The notes: generated by a model not told the origin, from the letters alone. 64,000 nt of DNA from Pontibacter sp. HSC-14F20 (GCF_019599265.1 NZ_JAHZTC010000019.1:37302-101301); one strand, 5' to 3'; counted from the first letter of the stretch, positions 51,380-61,988 are shown. Program-made: numbers and translations.

Positions 51380-52315
51380 ATGAGAATACTTTATATCCTG
51401 CTGGCGCTGCTCTTCACCTTTGCCGCGAACGCCCAGCAAAACCCGCAGTACTCGCAGTACATCTTCAACAGTATGGCCATTAACCCGGCTTATACCGGCA
51501 CCAAAGGTGTACTCAACATCAACGCCTTCCACCGCGCACAGTGGACAGGTATAGACGGAGCGCCTACCACACAGGCACTGAGCGTGGACGGGCTGACCAG
51601 CCACGAGCGCCTGGGCCTCGGTCTGAACTTCACACGCGACAAGATCGGTGCTTACTCTACTACTTCGGCTTATGCCAATGCTGCGGCCCGTGTGTCGGTG
51701 AGCGCCCGCGGAACCTTGAGCTTAGGTATAGCAGCGGGTGTGGTGCAGAGCGTGATAGACGGATCAGAGCTAGGTATACAGGACGACCCGAGTATACCTG
51801 CCGGGAAGGATGTGTTTTACCGCCCGGATGTGAAACTCGGAGTATACTTTAATACGCCGCGCTTCTACGCAGGTATATCAGCTTCCGACCTGATCCAGTA
51901 CAAAGATGTTTTCCAGATTGAGCCGATTCGTCACTACTACTTCACAACAGGCTATGTGTTTGACGTAAGCAGCTTTGTGAAGCTGAAGCCAAGTATTTTG
52001 GTGAAAGAAGATTTTCACGCACCTGCCAACGTGGACCTGAATGGTTTTGTGCTGCTTGGCGATCGTCTGTGGCTGGGTAGTTCTTACCGCACGAGCATGA
52101 ACCTGTTCAATAAGAACGTAGAAGCTGACCCTGTGACGAAGCGCACGGCCGTGGCCCTGATTGCTGAACTGCAGGTGACCAACGCCTTGCGCCTGGGTTA
52201 CTCTTACGACCGCATGCTCAACGACCTGAGTGGTTTTCAATCGCATGAGATCTCAGTAGGTTACTACTTCTTTAAGAAGCAGGACACGAAAATGCTGACG
52301 CCACAATACTTTTAA
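51380..52315 (+). CDS. PorP/SprF-family T9SS outer-membrane protein
   Basis: About 311 aa; the ATG at 51380 starts a signal peptide ('MRILYILLALLFTFAANAQ'). Conserved family opening 'QNPQYSQYIFNSMAINPAYTG' leads into a predicted beta-barrel ending 'EISVGYYFF'. PorP/SprF proteins bind and anchor T9SS substrates at the outer membrane, and each is commonly encoded right after its large SprB-like adhesin, exactly as here. It therefore likely handles the 1377-aa adhesin upstream. The gene starts 31 nt after that gene's stop. Confidence 0.93.
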   Translation: MRILYILLALLFTFAANAQQNPQYSQYIFNSMAINPAYTGTKGVLNINAFHRAQWTGIDGAPTTQALSVDGLTSHERLGLGLNFTRDKIGAYSTTSAYANAAARVSVSARGTLSLGIAAGVVQSVIDGSELGIQDDPSIPAGKDVFYRPDVKLGVYFNTPRFYAGISASDLIQYKDVFQIEPIRHYYFTTGYVFDVSSFVKLKPSILVKEDFHAPANVDLNGFVLLGDRLWLGSSYRTSMNLFNKNVEADPVTKRTAVALIAELQVTNALRLGYSYDRMLNDLSGFQSHEISVGYYFFKKQDTKMLTPQYF

Positions 52316-52333
52316 TATTAGCTCTTACCGCAT

Positions 52334-54316
52334 ATGAATTTCAGACATATACCCTTATACCTTACCGCTGCCCTGATGCTGGGCGCAGCCCCTGTAGCTG
52401 AAGCGCAGCAGGAGCTTCGCAAGGCAAACAAGCACTACGAAAAGTTTGAATTTGCGCTGGCTTTGGAGCAGTACAAAAAGGCATCAGAGAAGCGCAAGCC
52501 GGATGTGAAAACAGCCGAGCGCATTGCCGACTCTTATCGCCTGACGCGGCAGACCGTGGAAGCAGAGCGATGGTACGCACAGGTTGTCGCCCTGCCGGGC
52601 CGCGATCCGCAGAACATTTACCACTATGCCGAAGCGCTGCGCAGTAACGGCAAATATGAGGAAGCCAAGCAGCAGTATATGCTATGGGCCGAGGAAGTAC
52701 CAGATGTGGAGGAACGTGCACAGCACCTGATGGCGTCCTGCGACAAGGCCATGAGCTGGATGAACCAGAAGATGCCATTGGCCGAGGTGCAACGTCTGAG
52801 CGGACTGAATGCCCAGGGCTTCTCTGACTTCAGCCCGATGAACTATGGCAAAGACGCGATCATTTTCACATCAGACCGCGGCGTAACACAGGACGGAAAG
52901 ACTGCCGGCACTTATGGCTGGACCGGTCGCCCCTACCTGCAGCTCTTTATGGCCAGCCGCGATGACAACGGCAACTGGGGCAAACCGACTGCGCTGCACG
53001 AAATGATCAACGACCAGTATCACAACGCAACGGCATCGGCTACAGAAGACGGGCAGACACTGTACTTCACACGCACGCAACTGGTGCAGAAGCGGAAGTC
53101 TGGCAATTCCGATCCGACAAGCTGGGTGGACAAGTCGCAGGTGCAGGAATACATCAACCGCCTGGAGATCTACTCATCTCAAAGACGCGGCACTACCTGG
53201 ACAGAGATCAAGCCTTTTGCATTTAACAATGTAGCAGAATACTCAGTGGGTCATCCGGCGCTTTCACCTGACGGTAAGATCATGTACTTCGTGTCGGATA
53301 TGCCAGGCGGTGTGGGCGAGACAGACATCTACTATACCTTGCGTCAGGCTAATGGTAATTGGGGAGAGCCTGTGAATGCCGGTATCCTGATCAACACGCC
53401 GGGCCGTGAGAGCTTCCCTTACGTGGATCAGAACGGTAAGCTATACTTCTCTTCTGACGGGCACCAAGGTATGGGAGGACTGGATGTTTTCGCGGCCGAG
53501 GGCCAGCATGCTGCCTGGACAGCTGTGAACAACATGGGCCATCCGATCAACTCATCGAAGAATGATTACGGCATCATGTTCAACGAGGATGAAGAAACCG
53601 GCCTGTTGTCGTCTAACCGCGAAAGCAGCAACGGCACCGATGATATCTATAGCTTTAAAGTGCTGCAGAAGCCTGTGGTGATCGCTGTAACTACGCTCGA
53701 GCGCAAGCAGAACGAACAAAAGAAAAATGTGCAGTTACCACTGCCACAGGTACAACTCCTGATCGCGCAACAAAGCCAGAATGATAGCAGTACAGTCCTG
53801 ACAAATACAAAAGGACAGTACTTTATGGATGGCCGTAAAGGAAACTCTTACGTGATGCAGGGCTCTAAGCAAGGCTACCTGAATCAGCATGCGCTGGTGG
53901 TGGTTCCCAAAACCGCTCCGGATACCTTGCAGGTAGCCATGGTGTTCGACAAAGATGAGAAGAACGTAGCCATTGTACTGGAAAACATCTACTACGACCT
54001 TGACAAATGGGATATTCGTTCGGATGCAGCCAAGGAACTAGATAAGCTGGCCGAAGTGCTGGTGGCAAACCCGACGATTAAGATTGAGCTGAGTTCACAT
54101 ACCGATAGCCGTGAAAGTCTGAAGTATAACCAAGTGCTGTCAGAACGCAGAGCACAGGCTGCCGTTGATTACCTGATTACAAAAGGTATAGCCAAAGACA
54201 GACTGACTGCCAAAGGGTATGGCAAGACAAGGCTGGTAAACAAATGTACCGATGGCGTATCTTGTCCGGAGGAAATGCACCAGCAAAACAGAAGAACTGA
54301 GTTCCGGATCAGGTAA
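52334..54316 (+). CDS. PorE-like OmpA-family protein (TPR, PD40, OmpA)
   Basis: 660 aa. After a signal peptide ('LTAALMLGAAPVAEAQ') come TPR-like helices (about 25-150), PD40/WD40-like beta-propeller blades (about 165-430; 'SDFSPMNYGKDAIIFTSD', 'GHPALSPDGKIMYFVSDMPGG', 'KLYFSSDGHQGMGGLDVF'), a carboxypeptidase-regulatory-like domain (about 450-530), and an OmpA domain (about 545-660; 'IYYDLDKWDIRSDA', 'SSHTDSRES', 'QQNRRTEFRI'). This architecture matches PorE-type proteins that tie T9SS complexes to peptidoglycan. It completes a three-gene locus with the adhesin and the PorP/SprF protein and ends at a terminator. Confidence 0.92.
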   Translation: MNFRHIPLYLTAALMLGAAPVAEAQQELRKANKHYEKFEFALALEQYKKASEKRKPDVKTAERIADSYRLTRQTVEAERWYAQVVALPGRDPQNIYHYAEALRSNGKYEEAKQQYMLWAEEVPDVEERAQHLMASCDKAMSWMNQKMPLAEVQRLSGLNAQGFSDFSPMNYGKDAIIFTSDRGVTQDGKTAGTYGWTGRPYLQLFMASRDDNGNWGKPTALHEMINDQYHNATASATEDGQTLYFTRTQLVQKRKSGNSDPTSWVDKSQVQEYINRLEIYSSQRRGTTWTEIKPFAFNNVAEYSVGHPALSPDGKIMYFVSDMPGGVGETDIYYTLRQANGNWGEPVNAGILINTPGRESFPYVDQNGKLYFSSDGHQGMGGLDVFAAEGQHAAWTAVNNMGHPINSSKNDYGIMFNEDEETGLLSSNRESSNGTDDIYSFKVLQKPVVIAVTTLERKQNEQKKNVQLPLPQVQLLIAQQSQNDSSTVLTNTKGQYFMDGRKGNSYVMQGSKQGYLNQHALVVVPKTAPDTLQVAMVFDKDEKNVAIVLENIYYDLDKWDIRSDAAKELDKLAEVLVANPTIKIELSSHTDSRESLKYNQVLSERRAQAAVDYLITKGIAKDRLTAKGYGKTRLVNKCTDGVSCPEEMHQQNRRTEFRIR

Positions 54317-54364
54317 GAACTCTCTTAACGGGAATTAAAAATTTCATTAGCTTTCATAGTTTGG

Positions 54365-54397
54365 AAAGGCTCCGCAGATTCTACGGAGCCTTTTTTT
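54365..54397 (+). terminator. Rho-independent terminator after the T9SS locus
   Basis: Stem AAAGGCTCCG / CGGAGCCTTT (54365-54374 with 54384-54393), 9-nt loop, T-run to 54397. It also lies downstream of the convergent sugar dehydrogenase gene. Confidence 0.86.
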
Positions 54398-54423
54398 ATT
54401 TATCGGTATTTTATGGAAGCTGC

Positions 54424-55623
54424 TTATTTTTTGCCAGCGGTATAAGCTACACGGTAAACCACGCCATTAGCGTCATCTGTTACCAGAAGTGAGCCGTCGT
54501 TGTGTGTGGCTATACCTACCACACGGCCAAACTGCGATTTGTTATCATCTACCAAAAATCCGGTAACAAAATCCTCGAACTTAGTTGGCTTGCCATTTTC
54601 AAAACGGATGCGAGCTACTTTGTATCCGGCAGGCTTGGATCGGTTCCAGGATCCGTGAAAAGCCACGAAGGCATCACCCTGATACTCTTTCGGAAACTGG
54701 TTGCCGTTGTAGAAAACCATATCGAGGCCCGAGGCATGGGCGGTATAGGTGAGCAGCGGGTACTTGGTTTTCTTCTTATACTCCTCGTAGCTCATGTCTT
54801 TGGGTTGGTCGCCGGGGTTATCCTTGCCTTCTCCATAAATAAAAGGCCAGCCGTAATCTGCTCCTTCTTCGATCTTGTTGAGTTCTTCGCGTTGCTCATC
54901 ATCGCCGAGCCAATCGATGCCGTGGTCCATGCCGAACATCTCTTTGGTCTGCGGGTGCCAGTCGAAGCCGAGTGTGTTGCGGAGGCCTTTGGCGTATACC
55001 TTACGATTTTTGCCGTCAAGATCGGCCTGCAGAATAGTGGCGTGCTCCTTATTGGGTTCGTCGCAGGAATTGCAGGTGCTCCCAATGGAAATGTACAGCT
55101 TGTTGTCCTGCCCTATACGCAACGTGCGGTTCGGGTGCTGACCGCCGTCGGGCAGATCATCTATGAGTAGTTGTAGTTCGGATAGTGAGCCGTCTTTGTT
55201 AATATTGGCAGTATAAAGCTCCTTTATAGTAGCGAGCCATATTTTATTATCTTTTATAGCGATGCCGTGCATGTGCTCTTTGGTGGCAACCACTTTTAGT
55301 TCATCGGCTTTGCCATCTTTATTTTTATCGCGAAGCATGGTTACGGTGCCTTTGTCGCGATCAGTCACGTAAGCTACCCCCTCAGTGCTCACCGCAATCA
55401 TGCGGGGCTTGTTCAGGTTTTCGGCAAATTTCGTGATCTGGAAGCCTGTCGGAACTTTGAGCTGTTTTACGCGGGCATCGGTAGCGTCAACTCTGGCTGG
55501 TTTAAAGATGTGGCCCTCTACGGAGGCGCTCACGGGCTTCTCGCCTCCTTGGGCATTTGCCGTGACGCCTGTCAGTGAAAACGCAAGAGCAAGTGAGGTA
55601 GCTATTGTAAGTATTTTCTTCAT
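54424..55623 (-). CDS. PQQ-dependent sugar dehydrogenase-like beta-propeller protein
   Basis: A secreted six-bladed propeller of the soluble aldose / L-sorbosone dehydrogenase family, oxidising sugars with PQQ. Signal 'LALAFSLTGVTANAQ' is followed by 'PTGFQITKFAENLNKPRMIAV', 'EHMHGIAIKDNKIWLAT' (with a conserved His), 'GQHPNRTLRIG', 'GFDWHPQTKEMFGMDHG', 'ADYGWPFIYGEG' and 'GRVVGIATHNDGSLLVTDD'. At 399 aa it is complete. No PQQ-synthesis genes are in the window, so the cofactor would have to be made elsewhere in the genome or scavenged. Confidence 0.88.
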   Translation of the reverse strand: MKKILTIATSLALAFSLTGVTANAQGGEKPVSASVEGHIFKPARVDATDARVKQLKVPTGFQITKFAENLNKPRMIAVSTEGVAYVTDRDKGTVTMLRDKNKDGKADELKVVATKEHMHGIAIKDNKIWLATIKELYTANINKDGSLSELQLLIDDLPDGGQHPNRTLRIGQDNKLYISIGSTCNSCDEPNKEHATILQADLDGKNRKVYAKGLRNTLGFDWHPQTKEMFGMDHGIDWLGDDEQREELNKIEEGADYGWPFIYGEGKDNPGDQPKDMSYEEYKKKTKYPLLTYTAHASGLDMVFYNGNQFPKEYQGDAFVAFHGSWNRSKPAGYKVARIRFENGKPTKFEDFVTGFLVDDNKSQFGRVVGIATHNDGSLLVTDDANGVVYRVAYTAGKK

Positions 55624-55777
55624 AGTTTTGGTACGGTTAAGTTCTCAGAGATGATTTGTATTTTGGTTTAACCGAATGGCAGCTCTGATGGTTACAATTG
55701 GGCAGAACATAGCAATTTCTGCATAAATCTAACCCTAGCCAGGTATAACCCGTTTTGTTAGCAGCTAACTTGCATAC

Positions 55778-58078
55778 ATGAATCCTCTGTTACACCCAAT
55801 CCGTTTCTTTTTATTGATCGCCCTCATACTTCTGCCACAGCTCAGTTATGCTCAGCAGCTAATAACTGGTCAGGTGCTTCACGCCAAAAACCGGCAGCCG
55901 CTGGAAGGTGTAACCGTCACCGCGAATACAGGCCAACAAACCCTTTCTACCGTGACGGGGCATTTCAGTCTGGATGTAGCAGGGCAAGCGCAGCAAGTAG
56001 TAATATCTCATATAGGGTATAAGCCTGACACTGTTTTGGTGCAAGGTATGCAGTCAGGTATGCCGCTTCAGGTATACCTGGAGCCATTGGTAGCCAGCCT
56101 TTCAGAAGTAGTCGTGACGGGTTATGAAAGCAACCGGCCTTTGCTTGAAACAGCGGGTGCCCTGAGCATGATAGATCGGGAAATGATCCGACGTTTTGAT
56201 GAAAGTTCGTTGGTGCGGGCTGTGAATACGGTGCCGGGGGTGCGCATGGAAGAAAGGGCTACGGCCAGCTACCGCCTCTCCATCAGGGGCAGTAGTTTGC
56301 GATCACCTTATGGTATCCGCAACGTGAAGCTATACTTGGGCGAGATCCCGCTTACCGAATCAAACGGCATCACCAATCTGAACCTGTATGATGCGGCCAA
56401 TTTCAGCAGTATGGAAATTCTGAAAGGTCCGGCAGGCAGTATTTACGGAGCAGGTACAGGCGGAACGGTACTACTCGAACCACGCAGCGCTGCTTCCGGG
56501 GAGAAGGTTTTTCAGGTTGGCACTACCATCGGCTCGTTTGGCCTGCAACGCTATACTGCCAGCGCCAGTGTGGGCGGCGAGAAGCAGAGCCTATACCTGC
56601 AATATACCCGCCAGCAGCTCGATGGCTACCGCGAGCAATCCGGTATGGACCGCGAGACACTCTTGCTCACCTCCACCTTCAATCCATCTGACAAAAGCAC
56701 GATTCAAGCCAATCTGATTTACTCCGACCTGTTTTACCAGCTGCCCGGCGGACTGACGCAGGAACAGTATGAGCAGGACCCGCGGCAGTCGCGTGGTGGG
56801 ATGTTGGGGAGTGTGGCCCAAAATGCTTCCATGAATCAGCAAGGTATAAACATCGGTCTGTCTCAGGAGTACCGTTTCAGTGACAGCTGGAAAAATACGA
56901 TTGCCCTGTATGGCCTGTTTAGGTATAGAGATCACCCTTTCAACACCGACTATGAGCGCAACACCAACCAAGAATATGGTGGCCGAAGCCGTTTTGTCTA
57001 TAATACTAACTTAGGCCAGGTAGGAACTACGGTAACTTTTGGTGGTGAATACCAGCGCGGCTTTGAGGCGGCCCGCACCTACGACAACAACCGGGGACGT
57101 GTTGACTCGCTCCGTACCGACGATGAAGTGCTGTCCAAAACCGGCTTATTATTCACGCAAGCCGAGTTTGAGTTGCCCGGCAATTGGATCGCGACAGCCG
57201 CTCTCAGTCTGAACGACACTCAATATGAAATTACCCGTCTGCACCAGGCCCCGGGTGGAAGTCCATACCAGTATACCCGCGATTTTAGTGCAGTGCTTTC
57301 GCCACGGGTGGCATTACTCAAGCGTCTGACGGAGCAGGTATCGGTGCACGGCAGTGTGAGTGCAGGTTTTTCGCCACCTTCCGAAGAAGAACTGCTGACC
57401 TCCGACGGCGCCCTCAACCAGGAACTGGAAGCGGAGAAAGGCATTAACTACGAGGCAGGTATACGCGGCTATACCTTGGGCAGAAGGCTGAGCTTTGATG
57501 TGGTGGCTTTTCACTTCCGGTTGCGCGAGACGATTGCGAGCCGGCAGGATTTGTCGAGTATAGCTGTGTTCCGAAATGTAGGGGCTACTTCCCAGAGTGG
57601 ACTTGAAGCAGCCTTGGGCTATACCTTGCTCGAAGATGTAACACAACCTGTTAGCCTGCTCAAGATATGGAGCAGCTATACCTACAGCTATTTCCGGTTC
57701 CGTGATTATCAGAAAGACGATACTGATTTGAGCGGCAACCAGCTCACCGGCGTGGCCCCGCATACCTTAACTGCCGGCCTCGACCTGGCTACCCGTTTCG
57801 GGCTGTACCTAAACCTGACCGCCAATTACGTGGATGAGATTCCGCTAACAGACGAAAATACCGTGTATGCCGATGCTTATCTGGTAGCAGGCGCAAGGCT
57901 TGGATTGAAAAGAGAGCTGGGCAGTCATTTTTCACTGGATGTATTTGCCGGTTCCGGAAACCTGACAGACCAAAAGTATAGCCTCGGCAATGACCTGAAC
58001 GCTTTTGGCGGGCGCTACTTTCAGCCGGCTTCGCCACGAAATTATTACGGCGGCATTAGCCTGTCGTATCGCTTGTAA
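55778..58078 (+). CDS. TonB-dependent outer-membrane receptor
   Basis: 766 aa. After a signal peptide ('LIALILLPQLSYAQ') a carboxypeptidase-regulatory-like domain (about 26-110, 'ITGQVLHAKNRQPLEGVTV') precedes the plug (about 110-250; 'AVNTVPGVRMEERATASYRLSIRGS', 'MEILKGPAGSIYGAGTGGTVLLEPR') and a 22-strand barrel, ending in 'GGISLSYRL'. The FecA/BtuB-like plug suggests uptake of iron chelates or a similar nutrient rather than glycan import by SusC; no SusD partner is present. The ligand is unknown. It is transcribed divergently from the sugar dehydrogenase gene. Confidence 0.93.
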   Translation: MNPLLHPIRFFLLIALILLPQLSYAQQLITGQVLHAKNRQPLEGVTVTANTGQQTLSTVTGHFSLDVAGQAQQVVISHIGYKPDTVLVQGMQSGMPLQVYLEPLVASLSEVVVTGYESNRPLLETAGALSMIDREMIRRFDESSLVRAVNTVPGVRMEERATASYRLSIRGSSLRSPYGIRNVKLYLGEIPLTESNGITNLNLYDAANFSSMEILKGPAGSIYGAGTGGTVLLEPRSAASGEKVFQVGTTIGSFGLQRYTASASVGGEKQSLYLQYTRQQLDGYREQSGMDRETLLLTSTFNPSDKSTIQANLIYSDLFYQLPGGLTQEQYEQDPRQSRGGMLGSVAQNASMNQQGINIGLSQEYRFSDSWKNTIALYGLFRYRDHPFNTDYERNTNQEYGGRSRFVYNTNLGQVGTTVTFGGEYQRGFEAARTYDNNRGRVDSLRTDDEVLSKTGLLFTQAEFELPGNWIATAALSLNDTQYEITRLHQAPGGSPYQYTRDFSAVLSPRVALLKRLTEQVSVHGSVSAGFSPPSEEELLTSDGALNQELEAEKGINYEAGIRGYTLGRRLSFDVVAFHFRLRETIASRQDLSSIAVFRNVGATSQSGLEAALGYTLLEDVTQPVSLLKIWSSYTYSYFRFRDYQKDDTDLSGNQLTGVAPHTLTAGLDLATRFGLYLNLTANYVDEIPLTDENTVYADAYLVAGARLGLKRELGSHFSLDVFAGSGNLTDQKYSLGNDLNAFGGRYFQPASPRNYYGGISLSYRL

Positions 58079-58079
58079 A

Positions 58080-58667
58080 TTACCTCCTGGCGGGTTGGTT
58101 TGGCGGGTATAGGGACAAGATACTGATGATAGATCTTCTGATTTTGCCTTCGTCGGTCTGCGCTACCACAATATCGCCTTCTGCCACGCCGCGCCATACC
58201 AGTTCGTTGGTGCTGGCCGATACCAGATCGATGAGCATGGTGCCGGGCGTGTATTGGGCTACTGGTCTGTAATTGGGAAAATCGGCGGTGTTGTAGTTAA
58301 AGCGGTAGCCAAACCAATAGGCGTAGCCGAAATCTGGCGAAGCAGTCGCTGCCTCCTGCGTGACAGACACATCATAACCAACCAGCAAGTCCGGGCTTTC
58401 TGCATCGAGTGTTAGGCCTTTTTTGACCAGCTCGGCCGCAATGGCATCCCGCACCCGCCTATCCAAAAGCGGCTCGTACAGGTTTGGGTCAGCAGAGGTA
58501 TTGGCCATTGTTGGCTCCAGCAAAGCAAAAGTGCGGTATATCTGGAAATCCACACTGCGGTCGTAAGTGCTGTCAGCTGTGATAGAAGGTATACAACTGC
58601 TTAAACCGATCAGTAAAGCAGGTATAAGGTATAGCCAAAGTTTCAGGTTAGGTATAGCGTTTCGCAT
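58080..58667 (-). CDS. DUF4136-domain lipoprotein
   Basis: A 195-aa lipoprotein ('LIPALLIGLSSCIPS', lipobox Cys near 25) with a DUF4136 domain ('DRSVDFQIYRTFALLEP', 'DRRVRDAIAAELVKKGLTLD', 'SPDLLVGYDVSV', 'LIDLVSASTNELVWRGVAEGDI'). Members are common in Bacteroidota, of unknown function, probably peripheral to the outer membrane. The stop is 1 nt from that of the convergent TonB receptor, without a visible terminator. Its start region carries an unusually dense cluster of GGTATA motifs. Confidence 0.88.
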   Translation of the reverse strand: MRNAIPNLKLWLYLIPALLIGLSSCIPSITADSTYDRSVDFQIYRTFALLEPTMANTSADPNLYEPLLDRRVRDAIAAELVKKGLTLDAESPDLLVGYDVSVTQEAATASPDFGYAYWFGYRFNYNTADFPNYRPVAQYTPGTMLIDLVSASTNELVWRGVAEGDIVVAQTDEGKIRRSIISILSLYPPNQPARR

Positions 58668-58764
58668 AGAACTGTTGGTTTAGGTATAAGGCCGTTGCTA
58701 CAACAGGTATACGGAGCAAGGCAATCAGTAGGTATAGCTGCTATATCCCAGGCCACCAAAACAA

Positions 58765-58793
58765 AAAAGCCTGACCGTTGTGGTCAGGCTTTT
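58765..58793 (-). terminator. Rho-independent terminator after gcvP
   Basis: Stem AAAAGCCTGACC / GGTCAGGCTTTT (58765-58776 with 58782-58793) with a 5-nt loop; T-rich on the minus strand. Confidence 0.87.
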
Positions 58794-58814
58794 CAGGTAT
58801 AAGATGAAGACGGA

Positions 58815-61733
58815 TTAGCCGATGGCTACCATCTCATTTCCATTCTCGTTGTAGGCTTCGATTGGAGCGCAAGAGCACACCAGGTTGCGGTCGCCGTAAG
58901 CGCTATCGATGCGGCTTACAGTTGGCCATACCTTGTTGTCGCGCAGGTATGCCATCGGGAATACTGCCTTCTCACGTGAGTAAGGACGCTCCCAGTTCTC
59001 CACCATCACCACTTTCAGGGTATGCGGCGCGTTTTTCAGCACGTTGTTTTTCTGATCAGCTTTGCCTGCTTCAACCTCACGGATTTCCTCACGGATCGAG
59101 ATCATCACCTCACAGAATCTGTCCAGTTCTTCCTGTGCTTCTGATTCGGTTGGCTCCACCATCAAAGTACCCGCTACCGGGAACGATACAGTCGGCGCAT
59201 GGAAACCGTAGTCCATCAGGCGCTTCGCAATATCCTCTACCTCCACGCCGAATTTCTTGAACTCGCGGCAATCAAGGATCATTTCGTGCGCACAACGGCC
59301 GTTAGCGCCTACATATAGCACAGGATAGTGCTTCTCCAGACGCGCCTTGATGTAGTTTGCGTTCAGGATCGCCATTTTCGTAGCTTCTGTCAAGCCCTCA
59401 CCACCCATCATCGCGATGTAAGCATAAGAGATTGGCAGAATCGAAGCAGAACCCCATGGAGCAGCCGAAATAGCGTGGATCGCTTGCGGACGACCTAAGT
59501 CAACCACCGCGTGACCCGGCAGGAACGGAGCCAGGTCTTTTACCACACCAATTGGGCCCATGCCAGGACCACCGCCACCGTGAGGGATGCAGAAAGTCTT
59601 GTGCAGGTTCAGGTGACACACGTCAGCGCCAATATGCGCCGGCGACGTAAGGCCCACTTGAGCGTTCATGTTAGCACCGTCCATGTATACACGGCCACCG
59701 TTGTCATGAATTATCTGGCAGATCTCGACGATAGACTCCTCATAAACACCGTGTGTAGACGGGTACGTTACCATGAGGCAAGACAGCTCATCCTTATATT
59801 GTTCGGCTTTCGCACGCAGGTCGGCTACGTCGATGTTGCCTTTCTCGTCGCACTTCACGATCACTACTTTCATGCCGGCCATTACCGCCGAAGCAGGGTT
59901 GGTACCGTGTGCAGAAGAAGGGATAATGGCTACGTTGCGGTGCTGGTCACCACGAGATTCGTGGTACGCACGAATTACCATCAGACCGGCGTACTCGCCC
60001 TGCGCACCAGAGTTTGGCTGCAGCGACATCGCATCGAAACGGGTGATCTCGCACAACCATGCTTCCAGGTTTTTGAAAATCTCGGCATACCCTTGTGTCT
60101 GGTCGGCAGGAGCGAATGGGTGCAACTGACCAATTTCTGGCCAGGTCACCGGAATCATCTCCGCAGTGGCGTTCAGTTTCATGGTGCAAGAGCCCAAAGA
60201 AATCATGGAGTGAACCAGAGAGATATCTTTGTTCTCCAGGTGCTTCATGTAGCGCAGGATCTCGTGCTCGGAGTGGTGCTTGTTGAACACTTCGTGCGTG
60301 AGGTACTCGCTGGTACGGATGAGTTTCTCAGACCAGGTGATTTCGGTTTCCTCTGGCAGCTCGTCTATATCTAAAACGTCAGCAGATTTGCCGGCCACTT
60401 TCGCAAACACCGCCAGGATGTCTTTCACATCTTCCAGCTCTGTGTTCTGGTGCAGGGAAATACCAATGAAATTCTCTTCGAAATAACGGAAGTTTATACC
60501 TGCCGCCTCTGCCTCCGTGCGGATGGCGTTTTTCATGTCAGCACTTTCCACCGCAATTTTCAGCGTATCGAAGTAAGCTTCGTTCAGCTGCTCGAAGCCA
60601 AGCGCTTTCAGGCCTTTTTCGAGTTGCTGTGCTAGTGAGTGTGCGTTCAGACCAATGTACTTCAGGCGACGTGGGCCATGGTATACGGCATACATACCGG
60701 CGATAACAGCCAGTAGCACCTGCGCAGTACAGATGTTAGAAGTCGCTTTTTCACGACGGATGTGCTGCTCTCGTGTCTGCAGGGCCATACGGTAAGCTCT
60801 GTCACCGGCGGCGTCTACCGAAATACCGATGATACGGCCCGGAATCACACGTTTGAAAGCATCTTTTGTAGCAAAGTAACCCGCATGCGGACCACCAAAG
60901 CCCATCGGCACGCCGAAACGCTGTGTACTACCTACTACTGCGTCTGCACCCATCTCACCCGGAGGCGTCAGGAGCGTCAGAGAAAGAATGTCAGCAGAAA
61001 CAGCTACAAGAATTTCTTGGGCGTGTGCTTTGCTGATGAAATCAGTATAATCGAAAATGGCACCGTCAGCAGCAGGATACTGCACCAGGGCGCCAAACAA
61101 TGTCTCGTCAGTAAAATCCACTTCGCGGTGATCGCCGATTACCAGCTCAATGCCGATTGGCGTAGCACGTGATACCAGTACGTCAAGCGTCTGCGGCAGC
61201 ACCAGGTTTGATACGAAGAAGCGGGTGGCGTTCTTGCGTGCACCTTTGCGCTGGGCGTAGAACATACCCATGGCCTCGGCAGCGGCAGTACTCTCGTCGA
61301 GCAGCGATGCGTTGGCAATCTCCATACCGGTCAGGTCCATCACCATCGTCTGGTAGTTGATCAGTGCCTCTAAGCGGCCCTGTGCAATTTCAGCCTGGTA
61401 AGGGGTATAAGCAGTATACCAACCCGGGTTCTCCATAATGTTGCGAAGAATCACTGGTGGCATAATGGTGTCGTTATAGCCAAGGCCAATATACGATTTA
61501 TATACCTTGTTCTTTCTGGCAATCTCACCGAATTGCTTCAGGAAATTAGTCTCAGAAAGAGCCTTTGGCAGGTTCAGCGGCTTTTTAAGTCTAATGGCGG
61601 CCGGTACGGTCTCCTCAATCAGTTGATCCAGCGAGTCTACCCCGATGGTTTTAAGCATGTCCTGCATTTGCTCTTTATCAGGACCGTTGTGGCGCTCCTT
61701 AAAAGTGTCAGCAGGTTTTGTTTTAAGTATCAT
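58815..61733 (-). CDS. gcvP: Glycine dehydrogenase (P-protein), single-chain
   Basis: The decarboxylating P-protein of the glycine cleavage system, a PLP enzyme passing an aminomethyl group to lipoylated GcvH. The start at 61733 ('[19 protein letters not shown]') matches the family; the frame is open 24 codons further. The N-terminal half shows '[20 protein letters not shown]' and the C-terminal half has the PLP Lys in '[20 protein letters not shown]'. At 972 aa it is the fused form. gcvH and gcvT are not adjacent. It depends on lipoyl groups, for which lipA is encoded at 45807. No glycine riboswitch was seen upstream. Confidence 0.97.
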   Translation of the reverse strand: MILKTKPADTFKERHNGPDKEQMQDMLKTIGVDSLDQLIEETVPAAIRLKKPLNLPKALSETNFLKQFGEIARKNKVYKSYIGLGYNDTIMPPVILRNIMENPGWYTAYTPYQAEIAQGRLEALINYQTMVMDLTGMEIANASLLDESTAAAEAMGMFYAQRKGARKNATRFFVSNLVLPQTLDVLVSRATPIGIELVIGDHREVDFTDETLFGALVQYPAADGAIFDYTDFISKAHAQEILVAVSADILSLTLLTPPGEMGADAVVGSTQRFGVPMGFGGPHAGYFATKDAFKRVIPGRIIGISVDAAGDRAYRMALQTREQHIRREKATSNICTAQVLLAVIAGMYAVYHGPRRLKYIGLNAHSLAQQLEKGLKALGFEQLNEAYFDTLKIAVESADMKNAIRTEAEAAGINFRYFEENFIGISLHQNTELEDVKDILAVFAKVAGKSADVLDIDELPEETEITWSEKLIRTSEYLTHEVFNKHHSEHEILRYMKHLENKDISLVHSMISLGSCTMKLNATAEMIPVTWPEIGQLHPFAPADQTQGYAEIFKNLEAWLCEITRFDAMSLQPNSGAQGEYAGLMVIRAYHESRGDQHRNVAIIPSSAHGTNPASAVMAGMKVVIVKCDEKGNIDVADLRAKAEQYKDELSCLMVTYPSTHGVYEESIVEICQIIHDNGGRVYMDGANMNAQVGLTSPAHIGADVCHLNLHKTFCIPHGGGGPGMGPIGVVKDLAPFLPGHAVVDLGRPQAIHAISAAPWGSASILPISYAYIAMMGGEGLTEATKMAILNANYIKARLEKHYPVLYVGANGRCAHEMILDCREFKKFGVEVEDIAKRLMDYGFHAPTVSFPVAGTLMVEPTESEAQEELDRFCEVMISIREEIREVEAGKADQKNNVLKNAPHTLKVVMVENWERPYSREKAVFPMAYLRDNKVWPTVSRIDSAYGDRNLVCSCAPIEAYNENGNEMVAIG

Positions 61734-61988
61734 AACGATGAAATATTGATTGGGAATTTGGGTTTTTACTTTCCAATGGAAGACAAGCCAAAGGCTCTCT
61801 TTCAATAATTTCTACAAAAGTAATAGTAATTGTTTATTATATTGAAGCATGAAAGCTAAATAGTTCGGGGTGTGGCAAGTGCACTTTTACATTATAAACA
61901 AGGCACTCCTATATATAAGGTATAGCAGGCCGCTTTCCTCAGACTTTTAAACACAACTTCAAGCAGAACAATTCACAAACACGCACCT

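Noticed and set aside
59511..60374. Long plus-strand open frame opposite gcvP
   Set aside because: Antisense shadow of a well-conserved enzyme; no independent protein features.
61806..61988. Possible glycine riboswitch upstream of gcvP
   Set aside because: No paired aptamer-like conserved elements could be seen; the stretch is AT-rich with no recognised fold.
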